Numbered from the stretch's first letter, positions 23,624-32,671 are shown. The stretch is 64,000 nucleotides of DNA from Halobacillus litoralis (GCF_020524085.2 NZ_CP129016.1:3342001-3406000), one strand, 5' to 3'. Made by a program: numbers and translations. The notes: generated from the sequence alone by a model not told the origin.

Positions 23624-23998
23624 TTAGTGACCGCTATGGTCTTCTGATTGCTGCTCTTCGTGCTGTTGGTTGTCGCCCATATCCCCGTTGTCTCCATGGT
23701 CATGCCCGAAGGACATAACGAAAAGGGAGCCTGCGACAAGGATACCAGCGAGTGCGAAGCCGTGGAACATCATGTTCCATGGCACATGCCCATTTCCGCT
23801 TGAAGCTTCTGTGACGTGCATGAACATGAACAATTGAACGCCTGCCTGCAAGAGAGCCAAAATCATGATGCCGATGATGACCCATGTGACAGGCAGATTG
23901 GATTGAATTGCTGCCCATGCGGCCACCAGCGTCATGACGAGTGACAAGATGAATCCAATGACGTGATTCATCGGTACGCGTTTTTTAGAATCGGCCAT
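23624..23998 (-). CDS. qoxD: Quinol oxidase subunit IV
   Basis: Small subunit of the aa3-type menaquinol oxidase. The 124 residues contain three helices with the typical NHVIGFILSLVMTLVAAW, LALLQAGVQLFMFMHV and MMFHGFALAGILVAGSLFVM segments. The C-terminal tail of about 28 residues is unusual: acidic, glutamine-rich and with five histidines (GHDHGDNGDMGDNQQHEEQQ, then SEDHSGH), possibly metal-binding. Begins one base after qoxC ends. Confidence 0.88.
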   Translation of the reverse strand: MADSKKRVPMNHVIGFILSLVMTLVAAWAAIQSNLPVTWVIIGIMILALLQAGVQLFMFMHVTEASSGNGHVPWNMMFHGFALAGILVAGSLFVMSFGHDHGDNGDMGDNQQHEEQQSEDHSGH

Positions 23999-23999
23999 A

Positions 24000-24605
24000 T
24001 TAAATCACCATCCCAATCAGATAGACACTCGTGAAGATGAAGATCCAAATGACATCAAGGAAGTGCCAGTATAAGCTGATGATAAAGAATTTACGGCTGG
24101 TGACGTTCGTCAGTCCGCGCTTCTTGATTTGGATCAAGAGCAGAGTCGCCCAGCCGACACCGAGCGTGACGTGCAGTCCGTGTGTTCCGGCAAGGATGAA
24201 GAACGCCGACCAGAAAGCAGCGGACTGGACCGTTGCTCCTTCGTGCGTGTAGTGGACGAATTCAAAAATCTCAAAGCCAAGGAATCCAAGACCAAGAGCT
24301 AACGTAATGATCATCCAAAGGATCAGCCCTTTGACCGATCCCCTTCTCATTTCATGAATCGCAAGTCCACATGTAAAACTACTCGTCAATAGCAGGAAGG
24401 TCATGACAAGAACGATGCCCGGTTCGAACAATTCACCCGGAGTCGGTGCATCAGCTGTACGTCCAAACAATACCGCATACGTGGCAAAAAGGGTCGCGAA
24501 GAGGACGACTTCGGCTCCAAGGAAAATCCAGAAGCCCATGATGGTCATCTGACCTTCTTGGGTGCGATATTCTAGTGGACCTGTTTTCAGTTCTTCCGCA
24601 GCCAT
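24000..24605 (-). CDS. qoxC: Quinol oxidase subunit III
   Basis: 201-residue subunit III of the aa3-type menaquinol oxidase, a five-helix membrane protein of the haem-copper oxidase subunit III family. Visible marks are GFWIFLGAEVVLFATLFATY, the GSVKGLILW loop, the FHYTHEGA-type segment (FEFVHYTHEGATVQSAAF) and the closing SLYWHFLDVIWIFIFTSVYL, where the WHFxDxxW motif is diagnostic. It lies between qoxB and qoxD with almost no spacing. Confidence 0.92.
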   Translation of the reverse strand: MAAEELKTGPLEYRTQEGQMTIMGFWIFLGAEVVLFATLFATYAVLFGRTADAPTPGELFEPGIVLVMTFLLLTSSFTCGLAIHEMRRGSVKGLILWMIITLALGLGFLGFEIFEFVHYTHEGATVQSAAFWSAFFILAGTHGLHVTLGVGWATLLLIQIKKRGLTNVTSRKFFIISLYWHFLDVIWIFIFTSVYLIGMVI

Positions 24606-24606
24606 A

Positions 24607-26550
24607 TCATAACCCCCTCGCTTTTTTCTCTGTACGTTTGATTTCTTCTACCGGTACATAATACCCGTCGTCATAATCGAAGGAACGGCGGATCATCATG
24701 AACACGGCACCGATTAATCCGAAGACCGCGACATACATCCATTCGAAGACGAGACCGAAACTCGCAAGTCCAAGGAGTGCCATCATGATGAACGGCTGTC
24801 CTGTGTAACTTGGCATGTGGATCGGCTTCACTTTGTCTTCTTCAAACGTCGTCTTGCCTTCTTCTTTCATACGGATATATGGATCGATTTCGTCCACATA
24901 TGGAACCGTTGCAAAGTTGTAGTAAGGTACTGGTGTCGTTGTCGCCCATTCAAGCGTACGACCGTTTCCGTTCCAAGAGTCGCCTGTTGTTTCGCGCTCA
25001 CTGTAACGGAAGCTGTAGTACACGTTGTAAACGAACACGATGAAACCAAGTCCCATTCCGAAAGCACCGATGGTTGAGATGACGTTCAATGGAAGCCACT
25101 CAGCGACGTTCGTAATGAACAAACGACGCGGCATGCCGTCAAGGCCTAGGAAGTATTGTGGGAAGAAGCACACATGGAAGCCGAAGAAGAACAACCAGAA
25201 TGCCCATTTACCCAAACGCTCGTTCATCTTGTGACCGAACATTTTCGGATACCAGAACACAAGACCTGCGAAACAGGCGAATACAGTACCTGCGATCAGC
25301 ACGTAGTGGAAGTGCGCGATCAGGAAGTACGAGTTGTGGAACTGAAAGTCCGCTGCCGCCATACCGAGCATGACACCTGTGACACCACCAAGGATGAAAC
25401 TTGGGATGAAGGCCAGTGACCAAAGCATCGGTACAGTGAACTCGATTTTCGATTTATACAAGGTCGCAAGCCAGTTGAAGATCTTCACTCCGGTCGGTAC
25501 GGCGATCAACATCGTCGATACAGAAAAGACGGAGTTGACGAATGCGCCGGCACCCATCGTGAAGAAGTGGTGGACCCAAACTAAGAAACTAAGCAATGCG
25601 ATGACGATCATGGACCAGACCATCACATGGTAGCCAAACAGACGTTTTTTCGCGAATGTGGCGATGACTTCGGAGAAAATACCGAAGGCAGGAAGAATAA
25701 CGATGTACACTTCCGGGTGTCCCCACATCCAGAACAGGTTCGCCCACATCATCGGCAGGCCTTCCCCTGTCAAAGTAAAGAATTGTGCACCGAAAACACG
25801 GTCAATCGTAAGTAGCGCAAGAGCTACGGTCAAAATCGGGAACGCGAATACGATGATGAAACATGTCACCAATGTCGACCATGTGAAGATCGGCATATGG
25901 AAAAGCTTCATGCTAGGAGCACGCATTTTCAAAATCGTGACCATCAAGTTGATCCCTGTAGCAAGGGTACCAATTCCTGATAGCTGCAGTCCCATAAGGT
26001 AAAAGTTTTGTCCAGGTCCAGGGCTCATCGCTGCACCGGAAAGCGGCGTGTAACTTGTCCACCCGGCATCCGGAGATCCTCCGATGACGAAGGAAATGTT
26101 GAAGAGCGCCATTCCGAAGAAGAAGGACCAGAAACTTAGCGCGTTCAAATATGGAAACGCGAAGTCACGCGCTCCGATCTGAAGGGGAACGATGATGTTC
26201 ATGAGTCCGATCAAGAACGGCATCGCCATGAAAATGATCATGATCGTTCCGTGTGTTGTGAAAATTTCGTTATAGTGTTGGGAGTTCAAGAATCCCAAAT
26301 CAGGAAATGCCAGCTGCACCCTCATCATCATGGCGTCCACGCCACCACGGAATAACATGAGAAGGGCGCTTAAAATATACATGACACCGATTTTCTTGTG
26401 GTCAACGGTCGTCAACCATTCGCTCCAAAGCCATTTCCATTTTTTGAAATACGTCAGAATGAAAAGGAGGGCGAGCCCAACTAAGGCCATCGATACCATG
26501 GCACCATAGATGATCGGTTCACCGGTGACTAGAATATCTGTAATGTGCAT
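24607..26550 (-). CDS. qoxB: Quinol oxidase subunit I (haem-copper catalytic subunit)
   Basis: Catalytic, proton-pumping subunit of the aa3-type menaquinol oxidase. The 647-residue protein carries the low-spin haem histidine (TTHGTIMIIFMAMPF), the CuB/Tyr cross-link motif WGHPEVYIVILPAFG, the HHFFTMG histidine pair and the closing haem ligands (FLIAHFHYVLIAG). Extra helices at both ends compared with cytochrome c oxidase are typical of QoxB. AGGTGAAGAC precedes the ATG. Confidence 0.95.
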   Translation of the reverse strand: MHITDILVTGEPIIYGAMVSMALVGLALLFILTYFKKWKWLWSEWLTTVDHKKIGVMYILSALLMLFRGGVDAMMMRVQLAFPDLGFLNSQHYNEIFTTHGTIMIIFMAMPFLIGLMNIIVPLQIGARDFAFPYLNALSFWSFFFGMALFNISFVIGGSPDAGWTSYTPLSGAAMSPGPGQNFYLMGLQLSGIGTLATGINLMVTILKMRAPSMKLFHMPIFTWSTLVTCFIIVFAFPILTVALALLTIDRVFGAQFFTLTGEGLPMMWANLFWMWGHPEVYIVILPAFGIFSEVIATFAKKRLFGYHVMVWSMIVIALLSFLVWVHHFFTMGAGAFVNSVFSVSTMLIAVPTGVKIFNWLATLYKSKIEFTVPMLWSLAFIPSFILGGVTGVMLGMAAADFQFHNSYFLIAHFHYVLIAGTVFACFAGLVFWYPKMFGHKMNERLGKWAFWLFFFGFHVCFFPQYFLGLDGMPRRLFITNVAEWLPLNVISTIGAFGMGLGFIVFVYNVYYSFRYSERETTGDSWNGNGRTLEWATTTPVPYYNFATVPYVDEIDPYIRMKEEGKTTFEEDKVKPIHMPSYTGQPFIMMALLGLASFGLVFEWMYVAVFGLIGAVFMMIRRSFDYDDGYYVPVEEIKRTEKKARGL

Positions 26551-26574
26551 GTCTTCACCTGCTTTCTTTACGTT

Positions 26575-27522
26575 CTATTGGAAGCTTTCTTGTTTGTCGA
26601 TTTCATATAAATGAAGCTTCTCTTTGAATTGTTCACGGTACTTTTCAACGACGTAACCCATACCTTCTCTCGTATGGTGCTTCACATAATCCAAGTGTGT
26701 GTTTGAATAAGATTGTACGTCGGTCATTCCAGGTGCAAGCAGCTCATCGTAACGATCTGCTGTCAGCTCTGGAGCTTCATTTTTAATTTCATCTGCCCAT
26801 GTATTGAACTCTTCTTCGTTCTCGGCATAGACCTTGAACGTTTGAGCAGCAAAACCTTCCCCATTGAAGTTCGAGTTACGTCCATCGTAGACCCCTTCTT
26901 CATCGGCCTGCAGATATAATTTCGTCATCATACCTGCCATGTTGTACTTTTGACCGCCGAGTGCCGGAATCCATAAAGCTGACATCGAATCTGCGGATGA
27001 CAGTCTGAATTCAATCGGACGATCGGTCGGGATGTGTAAGTAGTTCACGGTTTCAATATCCTGCTCCGGATAACTGAAGAACCATTTCCAATCCGCGGTT
27101 GTCGCATAAACAACAAGCGGCTCTTTCACCTCTTCACCGGCAGCGGGCTCCGGAGGCTTTTCCAAATCGAAAAGTGTCGTAACCGTCGGTATGGATAATA
27201 GGACAACAATAATAATAGGAATAATCGTCCAGATGACCTCGATGGTCGTATTTCCATGCAGATTCGGGTCATAGTCACTTTCTTTACGTCCCGGTCGGTT
27301 CTCTCGGTACTTGATGAGCATGTAGGCAAATAGAGCAAACACGACAACAATGATTCCAAGCATGAACCAAAGGGAGTATACAATCAGGTCATATTGACTT
27401 TGAGCGACCGGCCCTTTGGGATCGAGCACAGTCATTTCCAACTGCCCGCACCCGCTTAAGAAAAGAATCAAGCCGAGCGGCAGCAAACCTAACCATCTAT
27501 TTCGGAGATGTTTAGCTTTCAT
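26575..27522 (-). CDS. qoxA: Quinol oxidase subunit II
   Basis: Membrane-anchored subunit II of the aa3-type menaquinol oxidase. The start at 27522 follows GGAGGG. A lipoprotein signal (lipobox FLSGC) and two transmembrane helices lead to the extracytoplasmic cupredoxin-like domain. The CuA ligands of cytochrome c oxidases are absent; instead the quinol-oxidase segment GRNSNFNGEGFA is present, which is why I assign a quinol rather than cytochrome c oxidase. First gene of the qoxABCD operon. Confidence 0.93.
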   Translation of the reverse strand: MKAKHLRNRWLGLLPLGLILFLSGCGQLEMTVLDPKGPVAQSQYDLIVYSLWFMLGIIVVVFALFAYMLIKYRENRPGRKESDYDPNLHGNTTIEVIWTIIPIIIVVLLSIPTVTTLFDLEKPPEPAAGEEVKEPLVVYATTADWKWFFSYPEQDIETVNYLHIPTDRPIEFRLSSADSMSALWIPALGGQKYNMAGMMTKLYLQADEEGVYDGRNSNFNGEGFAAQTFKVYAENEEEFNTWADEIKNEAPELTADRYDELLAPGMTDVQSYSNTHLDYVKHHTREGMGYVVEKYREQFKEKLHLYEIDKQESFQ

Positions 27523-27896
27523 GAATCTTAACCCTCCTATCAATCTGTTAAATTATAAGTATAAAACTCGGAAACTAGGAGCTGTTATACGTATCAGGGC
27601 TTGACTGATTATATCAGATTTTGCGGAATTTGAAGTACATGTTCACAACTTTGTCATACATCGTTCACGAACTTTTAATAAATCCGCCACATGATAGACG
27701 CTTTCAAGGAAATTACTAACAATTTAATAAAAAATAGGATGTTTGTTCAGAAAGGGATTGGTATTTTTAAAACGTCGACATAGCAAGAACAACCGGGGAT
27801 GATGAGCTCTCCCATCTCCGTTCCCTTCCAGCAGGTGAACCAAAACCTTTTCCATACATTCGTGGCTTATAGGAAATTCAACTTTCAGGTAAAAAA
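27523..27896 (-). promoter_or_regulatory. Upstream region of the qox operon
   Basis: No gene is visible in these 370 bp. A consensus -10 TATAAT lies on the minus strand at 27608-27613, within TGATATAATCA, with only a weak -35. A second AT-rich candidate is near 27553. No Rex, CcpA or ResD site could be called with confidence. The rest appears featureless. Confidence 0.45.
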
Positions 27897-27941
27897 ATAA
27901 GAACCTGATTCACTGTAAAAGTGAAACAGGTTCTCTTTTTT
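27897..27941. terminator. Rho-independent terminator
   Basis: GAACCTG-N3-CACT, short loop, AGTG-N3-CAGGTTC with A and T tracts on both sides; ends the alcohol-dehydrogenase-like gene. Confidence 0.85.
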
Positions 27942-27954
27942 GATGAAACACCTT

Positions 27955-28989
27955 TTATGGAAGAAGGACGATTTTTCCTTTTTTGCCCGATTCCTTGAAA
28001 TACTGCTGCGCTTCCTTCGCTTCTTCTAAAGGGAAGGTACGATCGATGACAGGTTGAATTTTTTGTTCAGAGATCGCTTTTAACATCCGTTTGAATTCTT
28101 CCCGTGTACCTAAAACAGATCCATACATGGTGATGTGCTTCAAATAAAGGGTACGGAAATCAAGTTCTGTCTTTTGACCGCCGGAAGAACCGGATGTACA
28201 GAATTTCCCGCCTTTTTTAAGCACGGTCAAAGCCGTAGAGAACAAGGCATCTCCGACAACGTCAAGCACCGTATCAATCGGACCGCCGTTGGCCTCTAAA
28301 ATTTCATCCGACAGGTTCTCGGATTTATAAGACAGGACATGTGTCGCTCCGAGTTCCTTCATTCTCTCTTCCATACTCAAATCTCCGACAAGAGCGATGA
28401 CGTCTGCTCCGAAGACTTTCGATGCGATTTGCACGTTCAGCGAGCCGACACCGCCGTTAGCACCCGTGACCATCACCGTTTCGCCCGGTTTCGGCTGCAC
28501 TTGTTCTACCATATGCCAGGCTGTCATGCCACTGACGGAAAACACACAGCTTTCTGTGTAATCTTCAAGGGGCATATCAAAGCAAAGCTCTGCCGGCCAA
28601 ACGACATACTCCGCATACCCTCCATCATACTCGGAGCCGATGAAGGACATGTCTTCCGAAATGTGTTCCTGTCCATCCGGACCACTGGACGTGAATGGAA
28701 ACAGAACGACGTCTTTCCCCATCATCGTTTCATCCACTTGTTCGCCGATCTGGACCACTTGTCCGGTAATATCAGAACCCGGGGTACGTGGGAATTGAAC
28801 GCCTTCCGGACGCCAGCCTGATTTGCCGCCTTGTCCATAAGCCCCTTCCCTCATCCAGATTTCTGTATTGTTAATGGCACAGGCTTTCACCTGCACGAGC
28901 ACTTCGTTTTCTTTCGGTTCCGGAGTCGGGATATCCACCAGCTTTAACTGATCGACATCACCGTATCCAGTCACTTGTACAGCTTTCAT
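27955..28989 (-). CDS. MDR-family NADP-dependent quinone oxidoreductase/alcohol dehydrogenase-like
   Basis: Medium-chain dehydrogenase/reductase of 344 residues. It has the GroES-like N-terminal barrel (MKAVQVTGYGDVDQLKLVD; NNTEIWMREGAY) and a Rossmann domain with MVTGANGGVGSLNVQIA. The structural-zinc cysteines of alcohol dehydrogenases are absent, so it is of the zinc-independent quinone-oxidoreductase (QOR-like) type that reduces enones or quinones with NADPH. Single gene with its own terminator; substrate unknown. Confidence 0.82.
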   Translation of the reverse strand: MKAVQVTGYGDVDQLKLVDIPTPEPKENEVLVQVKACAINNTEIWMREGAYGQGGKSGWRPEGVQFPRTPGSDITGQVVQIGEQVDETMMGKDVVLFPFTSSGPDGQEHISEDMSFIGSEYDGGYAEYVVWPAELCFDMPLEDYTESCVFSVSGMTAWHMVEQVQPKPGETVMVTGANGGVGSLNVQIASKVFGADVIALVGDLSMEERMKELGATHVLSYKSENLSDEILEANGGPIDTVLDVVGDALFSTALTVLKKGGKFCTSGSSGGQKTELDFRTLYLKHITMYGSVLGTREEFKRMLKAISEQKIQPVIDRTFPLEEAKEAQQYFKESGKKGKIVLLP

Positions 28990-29090
28990 CTCAAGGCACC
29001 TCTTTCCGATTCGCTTTTCTCAACTAATATGCGACATTTATCATAAGGTTATTCAACGTTTCCATCAAGTAATCGGCTCACAGCATCTAT

Positions 29091-29531
29091 TCAGGAACCC
29101 ATCACTGGCAGAAACACCTCGACCTCTTCCCCATTTTCCGTCGGGTGATAAGTTTCTACAATATAGGAAAGCCAATTCCGCGTAAGATTTTGATCAGCAG
29201 TCCACTGCCCCACTTCCTCATATAGGAGGTCTACGTGTTCGATGGACCCTTTTGCCGACACATAGGTGCCGGAAACCTCCAAATACTCCATCCCTTTGGG
29301 AACATGGCTTGGCTTATCTCTTACCAGAATCCCAACATAATAATGACCTTCGAGATGACCTTCCCCCCATTTTGGCTCAAAGAGAGCGATTTCGATATTG
29401 GTATGATGTTCGATCTCCCTCGTCCGATGTAACAGCTGTCTCGCAAATTCAGGAACTTCGGTTGCGAAATTTTCAAAAGCACCGTGACCCTTGATACCGA
29501 CTATTCGAAAGGTGTGAGTGTTTGTTTGCAT
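29091..29531 (-). CDS. GyrI-like effector-binding domain protein
   Basis: Single-domain 146-residue protein of the GyrI-like/AraC-effector-binding superfamily, which binds small hydrophobic or cationic molecules. Patterns visible are FRIVGIKGHGAFEN, GHYYVGILVRD, LEVSGTYVSAKGSIEHVDLLY and a final NGEEVEVFLPV, where the last glutamate-rich strand often lines the ligand pocket. No DNA-binding domain is attached, so it may act as a stand-alone binder. It stands alone, upstream of the MDR gene. Confidence 0.78.
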   Translation of the reverse strand: MQTNTHTFRIVGIKGHGAFENFATEVPEFARQLLHRTREIEHHTNIEIALFEPKWGEGHLEGHYYVGILVRDKPSHVPKGMEYLEVSGTYVSAKGSIEHVDLLYEEVGQWTADQNLTRNWLSYIVETYHPTENGEEVEVFLPVMGS

Positions 29532-29571
29532 GGTGAAACTCTCCGTTCTGAAGGAACCGTTTTGTAGTCGC

Positions 29572-29997
29572 CTAGAGTTCCTTTATTAAATAGTAGTGCT
29601 TGAAATCTCTTCCCACGTGTTCCAGTACCCCAAACTCGCGATATCCATGCTTTTTGTAAAAACCATGCGCTTGAAAACTGAGGGTATCGACTTTGATAAA
29701 ATCGCAGGCCTTTTCCCTCGCGATTCGTTCCGCTTCCATTAATAGCTTTGATCCATGCCCGGACCCGCGAAGCTCTTCATCGATCATGAGGGTATCAATC
29801 TCGAGCCAGTTCCAGCAGATTTCACCAAGCAGTCCTCCATGTACATGATCGTCTCTATCCTTTACATAAAGCTGGATTTCCTCATACCTGCCTCTCAAGT
29901 CTTCTGGAAAGTGTTTCAGGTTGTATTCGTACAATTTTTGGTCGATCTTGTTTTTGTTATCGCTCTGATGTTCACGCGTTAATTTCAGCTGCATCAT
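29572..29997 (-). CDS. GNAT-family N-acetyltransferase
   Basis: 141-residue acetyltransferase with the GNAT fold. The acetyl-CoA motif A is IDTLMIDEELRGSGHGSKLL (V/I-x-x-x-x-R/Q-x-x-G-x-G/A variant RGSGHG), followed by motif B helix AHGFYKKHGYREFG. The substrate is not predictable. Two start codons in tandem (MMQLKL) follow GGATGGAG. Isolated gene among other small enzymes. Confidence 0.82.
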   Translation of the reverse strand: MMQLKLTREHQSDNKNKIDQKLYEYNLKHFPEDLRGRYEEIQLYVKDRDDHVHGGLLGEICWNWLEIDTLMIDEELRGSGHGSKLLMEAERIAREKACDFIKVDTLSFQAHGFYKKHGYREFGVLEHVGRDFKHYYLIKEL

Positions 29998-30039
29998 TTC
30001 TCCATCCCTCGATTCATATTTAGACGAGTTTCTTCTATA

Positions 30040-30540
30040 TTAACGGGAATCCACAAACCGTTCTTCTTCCTTTTTGCTTAACCTTTGTTTAGCTGAAGCT
30101 GTATGAGGGAGGACAGGGACATGCTGGTAGGCTTTGGCGAGACCAAACAAGGGCATATTTCCGTATATGACTTCATGCGCCCCGTCCTTCACTTTATACG
30201 TTTCATGGTAAATCCCGACGGCCGGGTTATCCTTCACTTTTCGATTGAAGTTTCTCCACGCCTTCAAATGTTTCGGAGCTTTAGCATAAGCATAAAGCTC
30301 GTCTTCCGACCGCCAATATTGGATCATCAATGTCGTTCTGAGATTGATGAAGTTTTCTGCGGAGAAGAATCCATTGTCCTTCTGTGAATAGAGTTCCTGA
30401 ATCATCGGGGGCATCGCAAGCAAAACCGGCAGCCATTTATGGACAGCCCTCCACTTGTTCACCCTCATCCCAATTAAAAACACAATCACTTCGTCATCAG
30501 CTTCCGCGGTATATCGTCCCGGAAATACTTTAGCAGCCAT
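30040..30540 (-). CDS. DUF4188/monooxygenase-family protein
   Basis: 166-residue soluble protein matching the DUF4188 family, often labelled monooxygenase family or phenylacetaldoxime dehydratase-like. It shows FIGMRVNKWRAVHKWLP-type opening (VFLIGMRVNKWRAVHKWLPV), the IQYWRSEDELYAYAK motif and AWRNFNRKVKDNPAVGIYHETY, all family hallmarks with a dimeric ferredoxin-like (ABM-type) fold. Function is unproven; haem binding has been suggested for relatives. It starts 13 bp after the neighbouring acetyltransferase gene, so they may be co-transcribed. Confidence 0.78.
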   Translation of the reverse strand: MAAKVFPGRYTAEADDEVIVFLIGMRVNKWRAVHKWLPVLLAMPPMIQELYSQKDNGFFSAENFINLRTTLMIQYWRSEDELYAYAKAPKHLKAWRNFNRKVKDNPAVGIYHETYKVKDGAHEVIYGNMPLFGLAKAYQHVPVLPHTASAKQRLSKKEEERFVDSR

Positions 30541-30553
30541 CCGCTTCCTCCTT

Positions 30554-31090
30554 TTATGTAAAACGCGCCATCAATATCGTCGAATAATAATTCCCATCCG
30601 AAAGCCGCTTGTCTTTTTTCAGCACCCCTTCCACCTCAAATCCAAAACGCTGATACATCTCCATCGCTTTCTCGTTTGTTTCAAGGACACGGAGGGTTAT
30701 TTTCAACATTCCATTTCCTTCAGCCCAGCGGATCGACTGCTGCAAAAGCTCTTTACCGACACGGTATCCCCAATAATCTTTTAACACTCCTACACCAAAC
30801 TCTACTTGGTGGGAGAGCCTAATCAAATCACTACCCGCACATCGGCTGAAGCCGATGATGGCACCTTTTGATTCAGCGACAAGGAATAAACGGTTCGGCT
30901 TAGCTCTATCCCTATTGATGAGCTCTTCTAAATCGGCCTCACTTAAGTATCCCTCTCCCGGTTCTCGGTCCAGGTATTCGGTTTCACCGTCAATCTGTAG
31001 CCTGACTTGAGAAAGTGCCTGCGCATCCGCTTCTTGAGCGACTCTTACTACATAGGACAGATCACGAACCACACATGTACAGTCTTCCAT
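30554..31090 (-). CDS. GNAT-family N-acetyltransferase (RimL-like)
   Basis: About 178 residues with a GNAT domain: ADAQALSQVRLQI at the substrate side, VEFGVGVLKDYWGYRVGKELL as the acetyl-CoA loop (variant Y-W-G-Y-R-V-G-K), and TLRVLETNEKAMEMYQRFGF as motif B. This arrangement fits the ribosomal-protein/spermidine acetyltransferase group. The start at 31090 is chosen because GTGTGGAG lies before it and the earlier ATG lacks a site. Likely linked to the DUF4188 gene. Confidence 0.8.
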   Translation of the reverse strand: MEDCTCVVRDLSYVVRVAQEADAQALSQVRLQIDGETEYLDREPGEGYLSEADLEELINRDRAKPNRLFLVAESKGAIIGFSRCAGSDLIRLSHQVEFGVGVLKDYWGYRVGKELLQQSIRWAEGNGMLKITLRVLETNEKAMEMYQRFGFEVEGVLKKDKRLSDGNYYSTILMARFT

Positions 31091-31179
31091 CTTCTCCACA
31101 CACCCTACCAACATCATATAATTCTAAATATTCTCTTAATTATAACATGACTCGTAAACAACCATCGGATATAGAAAAA

Positions 31180-31220
31180 GTAAGACCTGGTCACCCATTT
31201 CTTGGGTGACCAGGTCTTAC
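31180..31220. repeat. Palindromic hairpin, copy 2, acting as terminator of the carnitine operon
   Basis: Perfect 18-bp stem GTAAGACCTGGTCACCCA/TGGGTGACCAGGTCTTAC with loop TTTCT (plus strand). It is the near-exact reverse complement of the element at 12853-12893, and both sit after a minus-strand gene and are followed on that strand by CTTTTTCT. Confidence 0.8.
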
Positions 31221-31234
31221 AGATTATCCCATAT

Positions 31235-31702
31235 TCACTTCCTACGAATGCCGATTGTACGGCCGACTTGTTTGGGTGGTTCTTGGTCGGATGTCTTATC
31301 ATACTCTGCTTTCACATTGGCAGCCACTTCTTCCGGGAATGGCGCCGGGCGGCCTTCATTCTGGTCGATGCCCATCATCATCTCCTCGAGCGTCGCAGCA
31401 ACTTCCCCTTCAGCATTGTGCATTTCCAAAAACAAATGAATACGCTTCGCATCAAAATCCAAAACGCGGGCTGAGACTTCAAAGGCTTTCCCTTCGTGCA
31501 TCTCTTTCAAATAACACGTGTGCGTCTCAAGCGTGAACATCGTGTACTGGTACTGCTCACGCCCCTTCTCATCGAGGCCGATCCAATCAATAAACGCATC
31601 GGTAGCAAGGCTGAACGCACGATTATATTCAGCATCATTCATATGCCCGTTATAATCGACCCATTCACTTGGAACGCTTTGTTTGTAAGAAAAGGATGAC
31701 AC
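31235..31702 (-). CDS. Acyl-CoA thioesterase of the carnitine cluster (4HBT hotdog fold)
   Basis: 155-residue hotdog-fold thioesterase. The family motif region VDYNGHMNDAEYNRAFSLATD has the catalytic Asp in the usual V-x-Y-x-G-H-M-N-x-x-x-Y context. In carnitine degradation the equivalent enzyme hydrolyses betainyl-CoA to glycine betaine and CoA, which would complete this pathway. The GTG at 31702 is taken as start because AAAGGAGGGG precedes it; the longer ATG frame overlaps the upstream gene. Last gene of the minus-strand operon. Confidence 0.82.
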   Translation of the reverse strand: MSSFSYKQSVPSEWVDYNGHMNDAEYNRAFSLATDAFIDWIGLDEKGREQYQYTMFTLETHTCYLKEMHEGKAFEVSARVLDFDAKRIHLFLEMHNAEGEVAATLEEMMMGIDQNEGRPAPFPEEVAANVKAEYDKTSDQEPPKQVGRTIGIRRK

Positions 31703-31715
31703 AAAAACCCCTCCT

Positions 31716-32669
31716 TTACACGTTGGTTTTTTCTGTTTCCTGTGGCCAGTATTCCTGAACAAGATCATACAAACGGATCAGGAATTCATTACGGTTCTGA
31801 TCGAGTTCAGACATGCTCATGCCATTCGACTGCTCTTCACATCCGGTCACGACTTTCTCGTAAAGTTCATCGGTTAATTCCGGAGCTTCAAGCTTCGTCC
31901 ATGGCTTTTTCAAAGCCGGGCCGAACTGTTTCAACATGTGTCGCATGCCGCCTTCTCCACCAGCCAGGTGGAACGTGAGGAACGGTCCGTACTGCGCATA
32001 GCGCATGCCTGCCCCGTGGGTGAAAGCTTTGTCGACTTCCTCTGTCGTTGCGATGCCTTCATTGACGATATGCAGGGATTCTCTCCAAATCGCTTCAATG
32101 AGACGATCGGCAATGTGGCCTTCAATCTCATGACGCACAAGCAGCACACTCATGTTCAAGCTTTCATAAAAAGCCTTCGCTTTGTCTACGTTCTCCGTCG
32201 TTGTCTGTTTTCCTGCCACGACTTCCACGAGCGGCAGAATATACACCGGGTGGAACGGATGCGCGACGACCACGCGTTCCGGATGTTCCAAGTTCGCCTG
32301 CAGTTCGGATGGCATGATGCCTGACGTACTGGATCCGATCAAGGCATCAGACTTCGCATGTTGATCGATGTTCTTAAGGACCGTCTGCTTCAACTCTTCC
32401 ACTTCCGGTACGTTTTCATGGATAAAGTCCGCATCCTTCACGGCATCCGCCAATTCTTTTTCAAACGTCAAGCGGTCTTTGGATGCTCCTTCCGCAAGCC
32501 CGAGTGCTTCAACATAAGGCCATGCCTGATCGACCGCACGACGCATGCGCTCTTCTGCTCCTTCTGCTGGATCTGTCGCGACGACGTCATACCCTTGCGC
32601 AAGCATACGGGTGATCCAGCCGTTTCCGATGACTCCTGTTCCGACGACGGCTATTTTTTGTACAGTCAT
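31716..32669 (-). CDS. lcdH: L-carnitine dehydrogenase
   Basis: NAD-dependent oxidation of L-carnitine to 3-dehydrocarnitine (EC 1.1.1.108). The 317-residue protein belongs to the 3-hydroxyacyl-CoA dehydrogenase family, with the Rossmann GTGVIGNGW near the N-terminus, SSTSGIMPSELQ and VAHPFHPVYILPLVEVV with the catalytic His, then a helical C-terminal dimer domain. The neighbours (BKACE enzyme upstream, thioesterase downstream) make the carnitine assignment firm compared with other hydroxyacyl dehydrogenases. It begins 2 bp after the previous stop codon. Confidence 0.88.
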   Translation of the reverse strand: MTVQKIAVVGTGVIGNGWITRMLAQGYDVVATDPAEGAEERMRRAVDQAWPYVEALGLAEGASKDRLTFEKELADAVKDADFIHENVPEVEELKQTVLKNIDQHAKSDALIGSSTSGIMPSELQANLEHPERVVVAHPFHPVYILPLVEVVAGKQTTTENVDKAKAFYESLNMSVLLVRHEIEGHIADRLIEAIWRESLHIVNEGIATTEEVDKAFTHGAGMRYAQYGPFLTFHLAGGEGGMRHMLKQFGPALKKPWTKLEAPELTDELYEKVVTGCEEQSNGMSMSELDQNRNEFLIRLYDLVQEYWPQETEKTNV

Positions 32670-32671
32670 GA

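Noticed and set aside
26575..27522. Cytochrome c oxidase subunit II (ctaC)
   Set aside because: CuA ligands are missing and the GRNSNFNGEGFA segment is that of quinol oxidases.
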